From the NCBI GenBank assembly GCA_964495465.1, contig CAZBWE010000009.1:1-42712 (forward strand): a stretch of 42,712 nucleotides of DNA, in the 5' to 3' direction. This DNA comes from CAZBWE01 sp964495465 (GTDB taxonomy: Bacteria; Planctomycetota; Phycisphaerae; Sedimentisphaerales; Anaerobacaceae). This document shows positions 17,401-24,951 of this stretch, piece after piece (within the stretch, counting starts at the first letter, position 1; each line of letters starts with the position of its first letter). Made by a program: the position numbers and the translations under genes. The notes under the pieces are model-generated. The model had not been told where the DNA came from. It saw only the letters and a program-made list of their open reading frames with translations, and did no database searches.

Positions 17401-19024
17401 AGGCCCTCGCATCGGAATCGTCGGCCCGCAGTACAGGTGCCGGCAGCTTTTGCCACACTTCTGGTTTCGATGGGTCGTCTGTGGCAGCTATGCCGATAGA
17501 AAGCGGCGGCTTTTCATAGCCCGGCTTTGCTCCGCCCATATATGACATCCAGTATCGTCCGTCATAAGTTTGCAGGCAATTGCAACCTCCCCAGGTAGTA
17601 TCAAAGAGCGCTACTCCCCCGCCGGCATTGAAACAGTCCCATGTTCCCTCGCCTCCTCGCTCCAGAATCGTCCCGAGCCCGGCAGTCCCGCCGGACCAGT
17701 GTAGCAAATCATCGCTCACGGCAAGCTGTGTCGTATAACCAGCCAGCTCAGTCTCAAGCTGAACATATACCATAAACCACTTGTCACCGTGGCGAAAGAC
17801 ATTCGGGCAGTCCACCTTTTTGCCCGGCGGCGGCTCTATAACCACGCCGTATTTGAACGGCGTCCTGACCTGCTCATAAATGGCCTGCATTTGCTGCGGC
17901 GATATCTCCGCCGGCGAGTTCTTGCCCGGCAATAGTCGGATATATGTTGGTTTATCACGGTCGCAGGTCAGCCAGCCATCCTTCAGTTGAAGTTCCACAA
18001 CCTGGATGGAGCTGCGCCGCTGCTCATAGCCATCTTTATTGGCGTTCTCACCACGGCGTCCGGGGTGGGTGAAGTAGAACAGAAATGCACGGTCTCCGCT
18101 GACAACAACATCGGGATGACCGCCTTTCACCTGGTCGTCGGCTCCAAGGCCGGGTTCTCCGAGAAGGTTATCGCCCTGGCGTCTCCACGTAAGGGCATCG
18201 GCCGAGCGATATACAGCAAGGCCGCGCCAGACATCAGTTACCATCCAGTAAACATCCCGCCAGCGAAAAACCTTTGGCCCCTCGCCCGGCTGATCACCGA
18301 CAGTCCTGCCGCGGTCAACCCATACTTTTAAATCGGGACTATCTGCAAAATATATTGATTTGTGGTCTCTTTCGTTGTTATACCACATTCGCCACGTGTC
18401 ATCCGGCAGCCGAAGCATACAGGCATCAATCACGCGGTCCGTGGCAAGTTTAAGCGGCACGGGATTGCCCCAATGGCGAAGGTCGGTGCTTGTAAGGTGA
18501 ACGATTGTGCGCAGGTGTTTCCAGTCGCTGAAAATCCCCGGCACAACGGTAAGAAACATATGGTATGTGCCGTCCTGGCCGGCAATTACCTCAGGCGCCC
18601 AGTGCGTCGCATCGGATATGCCTGAACCATCGTCTATCTCTGCCGTGCCGACATACGTCCACGTGGCGCCCTCATCAGCCGACTCAGCGATGCCGATGCG
18701 CGTGCCGTGCACCCAGGTAACACCGGACAAGTCCGGGACATTTGCACGACGATTGGTATAGAACATCCACCAGCGCTGCACATAAGGATTCCAGATAACA
18801 GCCGGGTCGGCTGCTCCATCATAGACCGGATCACGAAAGAGCGGCTTGGAGGCAACTTTACCCTGCTCGCCCCGCCCATCAGAGGGGCTGGGCTCTTCGT
18901 GCTGCGCAGACACAGCGGGCTGAGCCGAAATAATCCCTGTGAGCATCCCCACAACAATTATGCAAACAGACATCTTCGCCCGCCTATTTTGGCCAAGATG
19001 ACTCACCGTAGCGCCCAATGTCAC
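14480..19024 (-). CDS. Giant secreted enzyme: two GH43-like propellers fused to a GH2 beta-galactosidase
   Basis: 1514 residues. The signal peptide lies around residues 18-40 (an ATG at residue 18, position 18973, is an alternative to the GTG used here). Module 1 (about 60-370) is a GH43-like propeller with all three acidic positions: Asp73 in AADPAVIW, Asp200 in VIDACMLR, Glu248 in GEGPKVF. Module 2 (about 400-715) is a second propeller (VDCPNVF, Asp405; SGDPQIV, Asp617) with a less clear triad. Module 3 (about 730-1514) is GH2: jelly-roll with WRFSRGDF, DSGWRCVKLLHDW and GGVGFYRKRF, then the barrel with RTSHNPPAPE, acid/base Glu1138 in WSIGNEID and nucleophile Glu1232 in FGSENHH, then Ig-like domains. 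Likely galactan/arabinan side-chain breakdown. The gene follows the 976-residue GH2 gene after 36 bases and ends directly before GH78. Confidence 0.88.
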   Translation of the reverse strand: MTLGATVSHLGQNRRAKMSVCIIVVGMLTGIISAQPAVSAQHEEPSPSDGRGEQGKVASKPLFRDPVYDGAADPAVIWNPYVQRWWMFYTNRRANVPDLSGVTWVHGTRIGIAESADEGATWTYVGTAEIDDGSGISDATHWAPEVIAGQDGTYHMFLTVVPGIFSDWKHLRTIVHLTSTDLRHWGNPVPLKLATDRVIDACMLRLPDDTWRMWYNNERDHKSIYFADSPDLKVWVDRGRTVGDQPGEGPKVFRWRDVYWMVTDVWRGLAVYRSADALTWRRQGDNLLGEPGLGADDQVKGGHPDVVVSGDRAFLFYFTHPGRRGENANKDGYEQRRSSIQVVELQLKDGWLTCDRDKPTYIRLLPGKNSPAEISPQQMQAIYEQVRTPFKYGVVIEPPPGKKVDCPNVFRHGDKWFMVYVQLETELAGYTTQLAVSDDLLHWSGGTAGLGTILERGGEGTWDCFNAGGGVALFDTTWGGCNCLQTYDGRYWMSYMGGAKPGYEKPPLSIGIAATDDPSKPEVWQKLPAPVLRADDSDARAFESETLFKSYIFRDSDETLGAPFVMFYNARAPNESERIGIAVSSDMKSWRRYGAMHVLENEPVSLSRANRPVISGDPQIVKFGDLWVMFYFGAFWKPGAFDTFAASRDLVHWTKWNGPDLVRPSEPWDATFAHKPWVLKHDDVVYHFYCAVGDKGRAIALATSKNLRVERAVEHLNSRTGENTELMGRTYIDFDTDWRFSRGDFATAMMPKFDDSGWRCVKLLHDWSIEGPFSAEYGSGNGYAPGGVGFYRKRFRLDPAYKDKIIAIEFDGIYNNSEIWVNGFFVGGRPYGYSSFECNLTPHLKFGPDENVIAVRVDHSKFADSRWYTGSGIYRHTRLRITDKLRIAHWGSYVTTPQVEEASAVIRIETVIENGYDADKELSLQSDIITADGRVAGSQTTSETRQKCLANANHSFIQQIKIEHPEFWSIESPVLYMLKSRLCAGSRVVDETSTPFGIRTIRFDPDKGFFLNGKQVKIKGVCLHHDAGCLGAAVPEKVLLRRLRLLKELGVNAIRTSHNPPAPELLVLCDRLGLLVKDEAFDEFTPPKNKWLTGWNDGVPSRYGYGEVFTKWSVIDIQDMVRRDRNHPSVIMWSIGNEIDYANDPFSHPVLGDEYLPENPPAENLIKYAKPLVKAVKELDSSRPVTAALANVEMSDAVGLGELLDIVGYNYQEERYPGDHGKYPDRFIFGSENHHNYNDWGVVRDNDYVAGEFLWTGIDYLGEARRWPNRANGSGLLDLCGFKKPIAWFRQSLWSDEPMVYICVSGPSWPGRAGTGRRRFRRVQEHWNWPQNAKVTVYCYTNCPEVLLELDDKPIGTKRLADAEEGVLRWEVDYEPGVFMATGLENGNKVCEYNLKTAGAAERIELLADVRELRPDGKDICHLEFRIVDANGVLVPDADNELKFEVKGPAEIIGIGNGNLNDIDDCRDLVHRAYRGRGLAILQSTKEAGKIIVKVSSSKLKTARLILTPADLTG
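15094..15111. repeat. Palindrome CCGGCC-N6-GGCCGG inside the GH2 fusion gene
   Basis: 6-base arms around AAGACG, in the segment coding for SGPSWPGRAGTGRRRFRR. Against the other GH2 protein in this window (VHILPHWNWP), this segment is an extra of about 20 residues before EHWNWP. Confidence 0.6.
18870..18892. repeat. Palindrome CCCCGCCC-N7-GGGCTGGG inside the GH2 fusion gene
   Basis: 8-base arms with one mismatch and a 7-base loop, coding for PSPSDGRGEQG just after the signal peptide. Arm sequence, loop length and encoded xPxPxxGRGE pattern match the element in GH78 at 13984-14008. Confidence 0.6.
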
Positions 19025-19060
19025 TTACTCTATATAAGATTACGGTTCCTAAAAACTATC

Positions 19061-21991
19061 CTATCGCCCACAGTCGCCAGAAGGTGTGCTGCTTTGAATG
19101 GTAACGCTCGCCGAAGCCAGCCCGTCGCTCTCAGCAGTCACGCTTATCTGGCCGCCCTGACCCCGGCAGTCCTGCCGGGCCGCCCGCAGAATCAGCATCG
19201 CCTTGCCGTTGAATAGCTTGTGATTGTCTGCCTGAAACGGTTCGAGCGAAAGCGGATTGCCGTTGCCGATGCCTGCTATTTCAGCCGGGCCGTCTATTCT
19301 AAAGCGAATCAGATTGTCCGCCAAAGGACAAAGCACACCCTTCTCATCGAGCGCTTCAACTAAGATATAGCAAAGGTCTTCCCCATCAGCGGATAATTCC
19401 TTCCTGTCGGGTGTCAGGCGAATCGCTGCGGGCTTATCCGCCGTGCGCATAACCGCCTGGCCTATTTCACTGCCGTCCTTGTATGCGACCGCTTTCAACT
19501 CGCCCGGCTCATACAAGACATTATTCCAGCGCAGACGATATTTGTAAGTTACTGCATAATACGGTGACTCAACCCTTTCAGGATAAACACCGAAATCCCA
19601 AATGCTGGCCCATACCCCTTCCTCAAGCTCGGTGAATACAATCCTCACATATCTCGCCTGTGCATCTACTTCATGGGTCATCTCTCTCGTGCCGCCATCC
19701 CACTTATCTTTGGTCACGATGGTCTGCCAATTCGATTCGTCCGTCGAAACCTGTATGGTATATAAATAATTATACGCCTCCTGTTCGAAATCAATCACCA
19801 GCTCACGAATCGGCTGAACCCCGCCCAGATCAACCTGCCACCACTGGTCGGCAAAGCCGCCCGAAGCACACCAGCGGGTTTCATGATTATCATCATTGGC
19901 GTGGTCAATCATATTGCCCTTATTCGATTCTTCGGAACTTGCCTTTGCGGATTTGCCTTTCGCAAGGTTGACCGGCTCTTCGACACGTTCGGCTTTTGTC
20001 TGCCGGCCCAGCGATTTTCCGTTGAGGAAAAGCTCCGCCGAATCCCCGTTCGTATAAACAAAAACGGGAACATTCTTGCCGATTCGGTCGGGCCAGTTCC
20101 AGTGAGGAAGGATATGCACGGTAGTAGTATCCGGCCGCCAGTAGCTGCGGTATAAATAAAACCGGTCTTTGGGGATGCCGCAGAGGTCAACGATGCCGAA
20201 GTATGAGCTTCGCGCCTGCCTCGAAAAAGGCGTCGGCTCGCCCAGATAATCAAATCCGGTCCATACGAATTCACCGGCCACAAAGCTGTCATCCTCCATC
20301 AGCTGAAACTCGGCATCTGCAATGTCCGACCATCGTGCTGAATTAAGGTCGTAGGAATCCACCTGGAATTTATCAGAATACTGCGTCTTGCCGTTCGGCA
20401 GCGGCAGCTCATAAAATCCTCGCGTGCTCAGGGCCGAGGCCGACTCGCTGTATATGATGGGCTTATCGGGATAGCGCTCTCTGTATATGCTATACCTCCG
20501 CGAGTAATTCCAGCCGGCAAGGTCCAGCGCATCAAGAATCGGCTGGTAGGCGGTTTGAGGGATATGGCAGGCCATTCCTACAGGCCGAGTCGAATCATAT
20601 TTGCGAACAAAATCACTCATAAATTTCACGCGTTCGGGAGACTTGCCTTCCCTGTTACGCGGCTGATTCAATATCTCATTGCCGATTGACCAAACCACAA
20701 CGCAGGGATGATTGCGGTCGCGCATTACGAAGTTGCGAAGCTGCTTTTCGCCATACTCTTCCAATGGCGGCTCACCTTTTACCCTGTCTGCCTTGTCATC
20801 CCATTTATCGAAACACTCGTCCCAAACGACAAATCCCATCCTGTCGCACAAATTAAGCAGCTCAGGCGCCGGTGGATTATGGCTGGTCCGAATGGCATTG
20901 ACGCCCATATCTCGCATTATTTCGAGCTGCCGCTCCATAGCACGGGTATTAAACGCCCCTCCGAGAGGACCCTGGTCGTGATGCAGGTTCACACCATAGA
21001 GCTGCACACGCCGACCATTGAGATGAAATCCATCGTCAGCCGTAAATTTGAATGTGCGGATGCCGAAGCCGGCGACGTCCGTATCAACAACCTTATCGTC
21101 CATACGCACAACAACCTCGGCCTTATATAATCTCGGACTGGTAATGTCCCACCGCTGAGGATTTTCAACCTTAAACGTCCAGGCCAATTCATTTGAGCCG
21201 CTTGCCTGTATATCACCAATGACATCGGGCGAAGTTATCGACCCGCCGTCAGGGTCAATCAGGACGGCCTTAACATTGACCTTTGATTCCTTGTTGCGGT
21301 GGTTTTCTATAGTAGCTCGGACATTAACCGTGGTCGAGTCGTCGGAAACCTGAGGAGTAGTTACAATCATACCCCAGTGTGCCACGTGCACCGGCTCGCA
21401 GACGGTCATCGTTACCTTGCGATAAATGCCCGCGCCGGGATACCACCTCGTGCCGTGTCGGGTCGTATCAACCCGAACGGCTATCACGTTGACCTTGCCG
21501 AACTTCACATAATCTGTGGCATCGACTCGAAAAGACATATAGCCGTAATCCCACTCACCGGCCAGTTTGCCGTTGATATAGACCTTCGGGAACGCCATTA
21601 CTCCATCGAAATCAAAATAAACACGGCGGCCTTTGTCCTGCTTATCGAGGGTGAACGTCTTGCGATACCAGCCAACGCCGCGCCAAGGAAGTTTTCCGGC
21701 GTAACCATCTTCACCTGGATTAAACGGCCCCGAAATCGCCCAGTCGTGTGGCAGACGAACAGCCCGCCATTGCGAATCGTCAAATTTCGGCTTCTCGGCC
21801 CCTTCGCGGCCGCCCCTGACAAACTTCCAGTCGCGATTGAAATCTACAACCTGCCGCCCGGCCGCTACTTCGATTTTGGGTTGTGTCGAGGGCGAACCGT
21901 ATGTCTCCTCACAGCCAATGATGACAGTCGCTCCAAGACAAACTGCTATCATAGCGATAAAATTGACGTTCCATTTCCGTTTGTTACTCAT
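19061..21991 (-). CDS. Lipoprotein GH2 beta-galactosidase with an inserted F5/8-type (CBM32-like) domain
   Basis: 976 residues. GAAAGGAAGG lies before the ATG, and VIIGC (23-27) is a lipobox. The GH2 sugar-binding jelly-roll (about 48-200: DWKFVRGG, AVRLPHDWAISGPF, GVGWYRKTF), Ig-like domain (205-310) and TIM barrel (from FHLNGRRVQLYGVNLHHD) follow. Acid/base is Glu439 in VWSIGNEI, nucleophile Glu516 in IIYSESAS. Then comes an Ig-like DUF4982-type domain: VFVYTNGDSAELFLNGKSLG (643-662) and, resumed after residue 808, YKYRLRWNNVLYEPGELKAVAYKDG. Between the two halves sits a complete discoidin-like domain (674-805: NLAKGKSAKASS, TRWCASG, WWQVDLGG, YVRIVFTE). It is first in the operon, behind the promoter at 22053-22081. 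Likely role: removing beta-galactosyl side chains of pectin. Confidence 0.92.
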   Translation of the reverse strand: MSNKRKWNVNFIAMIAVCLGATVIIGCEETYGSPSTQPKIEVAAGRQVVDFNRDWKFVRGGREGAEKPKFDDSQWRAVRLPHDWAISGPFNPGEDGYAGKLPWRGVGWYRKTFTLDKQDKGRRVYFDFDGVMAFPKVYINGKLAGEWDYGYMSFRVDATDYVKFGKVNVIAVRVDTTRHGTRWYPGAGIYRKVTMTVCEPVHVAHWGMIVTTPQVSDDSTTVNVRATIENHRNKESKVNVKAVLIDPDGGSITSPDVIGDIQASGSNELAWTFKVENPQRWDITSPRLYKAEVVVRMDDKVVDTDVAGFGIRTFKFTADDGFHLNGRRVQLYGVNLHHDQGPLGGAFNTRAMERQLEIMRDMGVNAIRTSHNPPAPELLNLCDRMGFVVWDECFDKWDDKADRVKGEPPLEEYGEKQLRNFVMRDRNHPCVVVWSIGNEILNQPRNREGKSPERVKFMSDFVRKYDSTRPVGMACHIPQTAYQPILDALDLAGWNYSRRYSIYRERYPDKPIIYSESASALSTRGFYELPLPNGKTQYSDKFQVDSYDLNSARWSDIADAEFQLMEDDSFVAGEFVWTGFDYLGEPTPFSRQARSSYFGIVDLCGIPKDRFYLYRSYWRPDTTTVHILPHWNWPDRIGKNVPVFVYTNGDSAELFLNGKSLGRQTKAERVEEPVNLAKGKSAKASSEESNKGNMIDHANDDNHETRWCASGGFADQWWQVDLGGVQPIRELVIDFEQEAYNYLYTIQVSTDESNWQTIVTKDKWDGGTREMTHEVDAQARYVRIVFTELEEGVWASIWDFGVYPERVESPYYAVTYKYRLRWNNVLYEPGELKAVAYKDGSEIGQAVMRTADKPAAIRLTPDRKELSADGEDLCYILVEALDEKGVLCPLADNLIRFRIDGPAEIAGIGNGNPLSLEPFQADNHKLFNGKAMLILRAARQDCRGQGGQISVTAESDGLASASVTIQSSTPSGDCGR
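19162..19179. repeat. Palindrome CCCGGCAG-TC-CTGCCGGG inside the GH2 gene
   Basis: Perfect 8-base arms and a 2-base loop, coding for part of RQDCRGQGGQ in the last Ig-like domain. The paralogous GH2 protein encoded at 14480-19024 reads straight through (AILQSTKEAGKIIVKV) without these residues. Confidence 0.75.
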
Positions 21992-22052
21992 AATGCCTTC
22001 CTTTCAAACAAGCCAACTTACTTCTTACCTTATTTTCAATGTTAATTTATCC

Positions 22053-22081
22053 AGGATACCCCCTGGCCGAGCAAACGTCAA
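22053..22081 (-). promoter_or_regulatory. Sigma70-type promoter of the pectin operon
   Basis: On the minus strand TTGACG (22081-22076), a 17-base spacer and TATCCT (22058-22053) end about 60 bases before the GH2 start codon. This is the best promoter in front of the whole CAZyme series. No operator palindrome stands out beside it. Confidence 0.65.
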
Positions 22082-22210
22082 GGGTATTGCCATTCAAACA
22101 ATTTGCCTAAATGGTCTTGAAATCGCCCATAGTCATACTCAACCACCTGCTCTCACACGACCTGATAAAAACCATTTGGCTACGGAGGGATTATACAGCC
22201 CCGGTCTTTT

Positions 22211-22232
22211 ACGCCAAAAATCGGTGTTTTTT
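22211..22232 (+). terminator. Weak hairpin followed by six T
   Basis: ACGCC-AAAAAT-CGGTGT then TTTTTT. It lies upstream of the promoter at 22273 and may insulate it. In the 467-base gap 21992-22458 I see only this hairpin, the two promoters and the 7-base arms AGCCCCG/CGGGGCT at 22197-22203 and 22260-22266. Confidence 0.3.
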
Positions 22233-22272
22233 CGAACTTCCAAAAAAAAACTGTCTTTACGGGGCTTTTTAC

Positions 22273-22302
22273 TTGACATTTTACCAGTAGTCGATGTATG
22301 AT
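22273..22302 (+). promoter_or_regulatory. Sigma70-type promoter of the LamG/PEP-CTERM array
   Basis: TTGACA (22273-22278), an 18-base spacer and TATGAT (22297-22302). It leaves an untranslated leader of about 150 bases before the first start codon at 22459. The leader has no clear riboswitch-like fold by eye. Confidence 0.65.
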
Positions 22303-22458
22303 AAACATTTGTAAGGAAGCGTGGTGAGAAGACTTTTTTGATTTCTCCTCAAGTTTTCCCCCCACTCAATAAGCTTAAGGATATAAAAAATATATGATTG
22401 CTGTCTTCCTTGACGCGTTTATTGCATAAGAACGTAATTATTTTCGGAGAAATGAAAA

Positions 22459-23154
22459 ATGAATAAGCTGAGCTTGATACTAATAACAGGTTTGTTACTG
22501 GTATGTACTTCTGCAGGAAGGGGTGAATTGGTAGGTTACTGGAGTTTTGACGACCAGACCAATCCAGGCAAAGATGACTCAGGCAAAGGAAATGATGGCA
22601 CACTTTACGGACCAACATGGACACCACTCGGCAAAATTAACGCTGCACTGAGCTTTGATGGGGACGACTATGTAGGGATTGCCAACAGTCCTACGTTGAA
22701 CATTACGGAAGGCACCTGGGAAGCATTTATAAAGTTTGATTGTTTACCATCAGTTGCTGGACTTATGAATCCTCTGGCAAAGCAAGAACAGTACTGGATA
22801 CACGCATCTAATGACGATTCCATTCAGGTAAAAGTTAGTGTTGGAGGAACAAGATATATTGCATCAACAAGTCCCAACTTTATTACACTGGATACGTGGT
22901 ATCATGTCGTAGGGATTTATGATGGTGAAGAATTAAAACTGTACGTAAATGGAAATTTAGAAAACACCAACACAGCTCCCAGTGGAAACATCGACACGGG
23001 CAGTGCAAAATTGGCGATTGGAACATGGTCAAGCCTAATTGATTATTTCCAAGGCACAATAGATGAAGTCCGCATCTACGACCACGCCATTCCCGAGCCG
23101 GCGACACTTCTACTGCTCGGCTTAGGCGGACTGCTTTTGAGAAAAAGAAAATAA
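22459..23154 (+). CDS. LamG-domain PEP-CTERM protein, copy 1
   Basis: 231 residues: signal peptide (1-22), a LamG/concanavalin-like beta-sandwich (VGYWSFDDQ, AALSFDGDDYVGI, WYHVVGIYDG, LKLYVNG, GTIDEVRIYDHA) and a C-terminal sorting signal IPEPATLLLLGLGGLLLRKRK. Proteins with this tail are handled by exosortase systems and end up at the surface or in extracellular matrix. LamG folds often bind glycans, but ligand residues cannot be named here. GGAG lies nine bases before the ATG. It is the first of three tandem paralogues, transcribed away from the pectin operon. Confidence 0.88.
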   Translation: MNKLSLILITGLLLVCTSAGRGELVGYWSFDDQTNPGKDDSGKGNDGTLYGPTWTPLGKINAALSFDGDDYVGIANSPTLNITEGTWEAFIKFDCLPSVAGLMNPLAKQEQYWIHASNDDSIQVKVSVGGTRYIASTSPNFITLDTWYHVVGIYDGEELKLYVNGNLENTNTAPSGNIDTGSAKLAIGTWSSLIDYFQGTIDEVRIYDHAIPEPATLLLLGLGGLLLRKRK

Positions 23155-23186
23155 CAAGTTTTCGAAAGAGAAGTGATGAAAATGAA
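23111..23186 (+). repeat. 76-base exact direct repeat at gene junctions (second copy 23843-23918)
   Basis: The segment from the end of the PEP-CTERM codons through the intergenic spacer to the first codons of the next gene is identical at 23111-23186 and 23843-23918. This marks recent tandem duplication or gene conversion of the unit. Confidence 0.9.
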
Positions 23187-23886
23187 CAAGTTGAGCTTAA
23201 TAGTAATGACAGGATTGATACTGGTATGCACCTCTGCAGGATGGGGTGAATTAGTGGGATACTGGAGTTTTGACAACCAGGCAGATCCAGGCAATGACGA
23301 CTCAGGCAAAGGAAATGACGGCACTCTTTATGGACCAACTTGGACCCCACTCGGCAAAATTAACGCTGCACTGAGCTTCGATGGAATAAATGACTATGTC
23401 TCGGTGGACGACAATACTACTCTAGACATCACTAATGAACTAACTATTGAGGCCTGGGTGCGTACAAACATCGATATGGATACAAATCCACAAATGCAGA
23501 TAGTTGATAAAGGAGAACATCTCGGCACGGGTGAAGGCTACATGCTGATGGTTTATAACGGCGATCTATACGCGCGAGTTAACAAAGATAACGGAACGGC
23601 ATGTATCTACGAATACCCGGACGACAAGAAGTGGCATCATGTCGTTTACACATTCGAGAGCGGGGAGCAGAACCTATATATAGATGGAATTCTCGTAGTC
23701 TCAAAGACGCAGATTACTACCATAGGCACGAACGACCAGGACCTGCTTATAGGTAACGGTGTCAACCGCAGCTATTATTGGAATGGAGAAATCGACGAAG
23801 TCCGCATCTACAACCACGCCATTCCAGAACCGACGGCACTTTTACTGCTCGGCTTAGGCGGACTGCTTTTGAGAAAAAGAAAATAA
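23182..23886 (+). CDS. LamG-domain PEP-CTERM protein, copy 2
   Basis: 234 residues from the ATG at 23182, chosen because copy 1 also starts MNKLSL and AGAGAAG is then eight bases away; an ATG at 23176 is possible. The order is the same as copy 1: signal peptide, LamG sandwich (LVGYWSFDNQ, WHHVVYTFESG, QNLYIDG, GEIDEVRIYNHA) and IPEPTALLLLGLGGLLLRKRK. Residues from YWSF to SFDG and the last 30 are nearly identical to copy 1, while the core between is strongly different (for example EAWVRTNIDMDTNPQ and GEGYMLMVYNGD). Probably a surface glycan-binding or matrix protein. Confidence 0.87.
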   Translation: MNKLSLIVMTGLILVCTSAGWGELVGYWSFDNQADPGNDDSGKGNDGTLYGPTWTPLGKINAALSFDGINDYVSVDDNTTLDITNELTIEAWVRTNIDMDTNPQMQIVDKGEHLGTGEGYMLMVYNGDLYARVNKDNGTACIYEYPDDKKWHHVVYTFESGEQNLYIDGILVVSKTQITTIGTNDQDLLIGNGVNRSYYWNGEIDEVRIYNHAIPEPTALLLLGLGGLLLRKRK

Positions 23887-23913
23887 CAAGTTTTCGAAAG
23901 AGAAGTGATGAAA

Positions 23914-24663
23914 ATGAATAAGCTAATCGTGATAGTAATTACAGGATTAATTTTAATATGCGGAACTTCTGTCCGAGGCGAAATGGTGGCCTATTGGAGT
24001 TTTGACAACCAGTCCAACCCAGGCAATGACGACTCAGGCAAAGGAAATGATGGCACGCTTTATGGACCAACATGGACGCCGCTCGGCAAAATTAACGCTG
24101 CATTGAGCTTCGATGGTACCGACGATTATGTTGAAATTCCGAATTCATCGACTCTGAATCCTTCAGACCAAATCTCTGTAGAGGCCTGGTACCAACCTGT
24201 TTCTTTCAAAGGTAACGGAAATAATGCTATTGTGGATAAGGGATATACCTCTCATTCCTCACCCTATTACCAGTATCATCTGGGCGTAACCGGAGACCAG
24301 TATTCCAGCAACCAAGCAGGTTTTGGCTTTGATATAACCATCGGAGGAACCCGCTATGTTGTCAGGACCGGAGCAAACTTCTGGGAACCCGGCAATTGGT
24401 ACCACATCATCGGAACTTATAATGGTTCAAGTGTGAACCTGTATGTAAATGATGTTTTGGTTGACTCTGTGCCGGCAAGCGGGACAATGACAGACTATGG
24501 TGAAAATGTCCGCATCGGAGGCTTTACGAATCTAAATAGAACCGGCATTGACTATCTGCCGGGCATCATCGATGAAGTCCGCATCTACAGCCATGCCATT
24601 CCCGAACCGGCAACTCTTCTGCTGCTCGGTTTAGGCGGCTTATTCTTGAGAAGGAAAAGGTAA
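23914..24663 (+). CDS. LamG-domain PEP-CTERM protein, copy 3
   Basis: 249 residues. The start is chosen as for copy 2. It has signal peptide, LamG sandwich (MVAYWSFDNQ, SVEAWYQPVSFKGNG, WYHIIGTYNG, VNLYVND, GIIDEVRIYSHA) and IPEPATLLLLGLGGLFLRRKR. It shares IGGTRYVVRTGANF with the VGGTRYIASTSPNF of copy 1 but not with copy 2, so the three cores are mosaics. The array ends here; no clear terminator follows. Confidence 0.87.
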   Translation: MNKLIVIVITGLILICGTSVRGEMVAYWSFDNQSNPGNDDSGKGNDGTLYGPTWTPLGKINAALSFDGTDDYVEIPNSSTLNPSDQISVEAWYQPVSFKGNGNNAIVDKGYTSHSSPYYQYHLGVTGDQYSSNQAGFGFDITIGGTRYVVRTGANFWEPGNWYHIIGTYNGSSVNLYVNDVLVDSVPASGTMTDYGENVRIGGFTNLNRTGIDYLPGIIDEVRIYSHAIPEPATLLLLGLGGLFLRRKR

Positions 24664-24800
24664 GCTAATAAACTAAGCGATCCAATCCCCGTTCACGTCC
24701 GAGAATTTCAGCACAGTTGCTTCGCCAGACTTAAAAAGACAAGCTATCCAGACATGGCCATATTTCCCCAGCCTTTTTTGCCCTAACCTTAACAAAATCC

Positions 24801-24829
24801 TTGACTTAAGAAGCTCAAAATGATACAAT
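24801..24829 (+). promoter_or_regulatory. Sigma70-type promoter of the aspartic-protease-like gene
   Basis: TTGACT (24801-24806), 17 bases, TACAAT (24824-24829), about 120 bases before the start codon at 24952. The spacing is ideal. Confidence 0.6.
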
Positions 24830-24951
24830 AATCCAAATTAAACGGGGTGTTATTGAAAAGGGTGATTTCGGCTTTTGTGCCATTTTGAGGGTGACTCGCG
24901 GCATCAGGCCACACCGTATTTCACAAGGTTTTCTGGAGAAGGGTGATATCA

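Noticed and set aside
22410..22438. Second promoter TTGACG near 22410 before the LamG array
   Set aside because: The -10 position (CGTAAT) is poor and it would start at the ribosome site; the promoter at 22273 is better.
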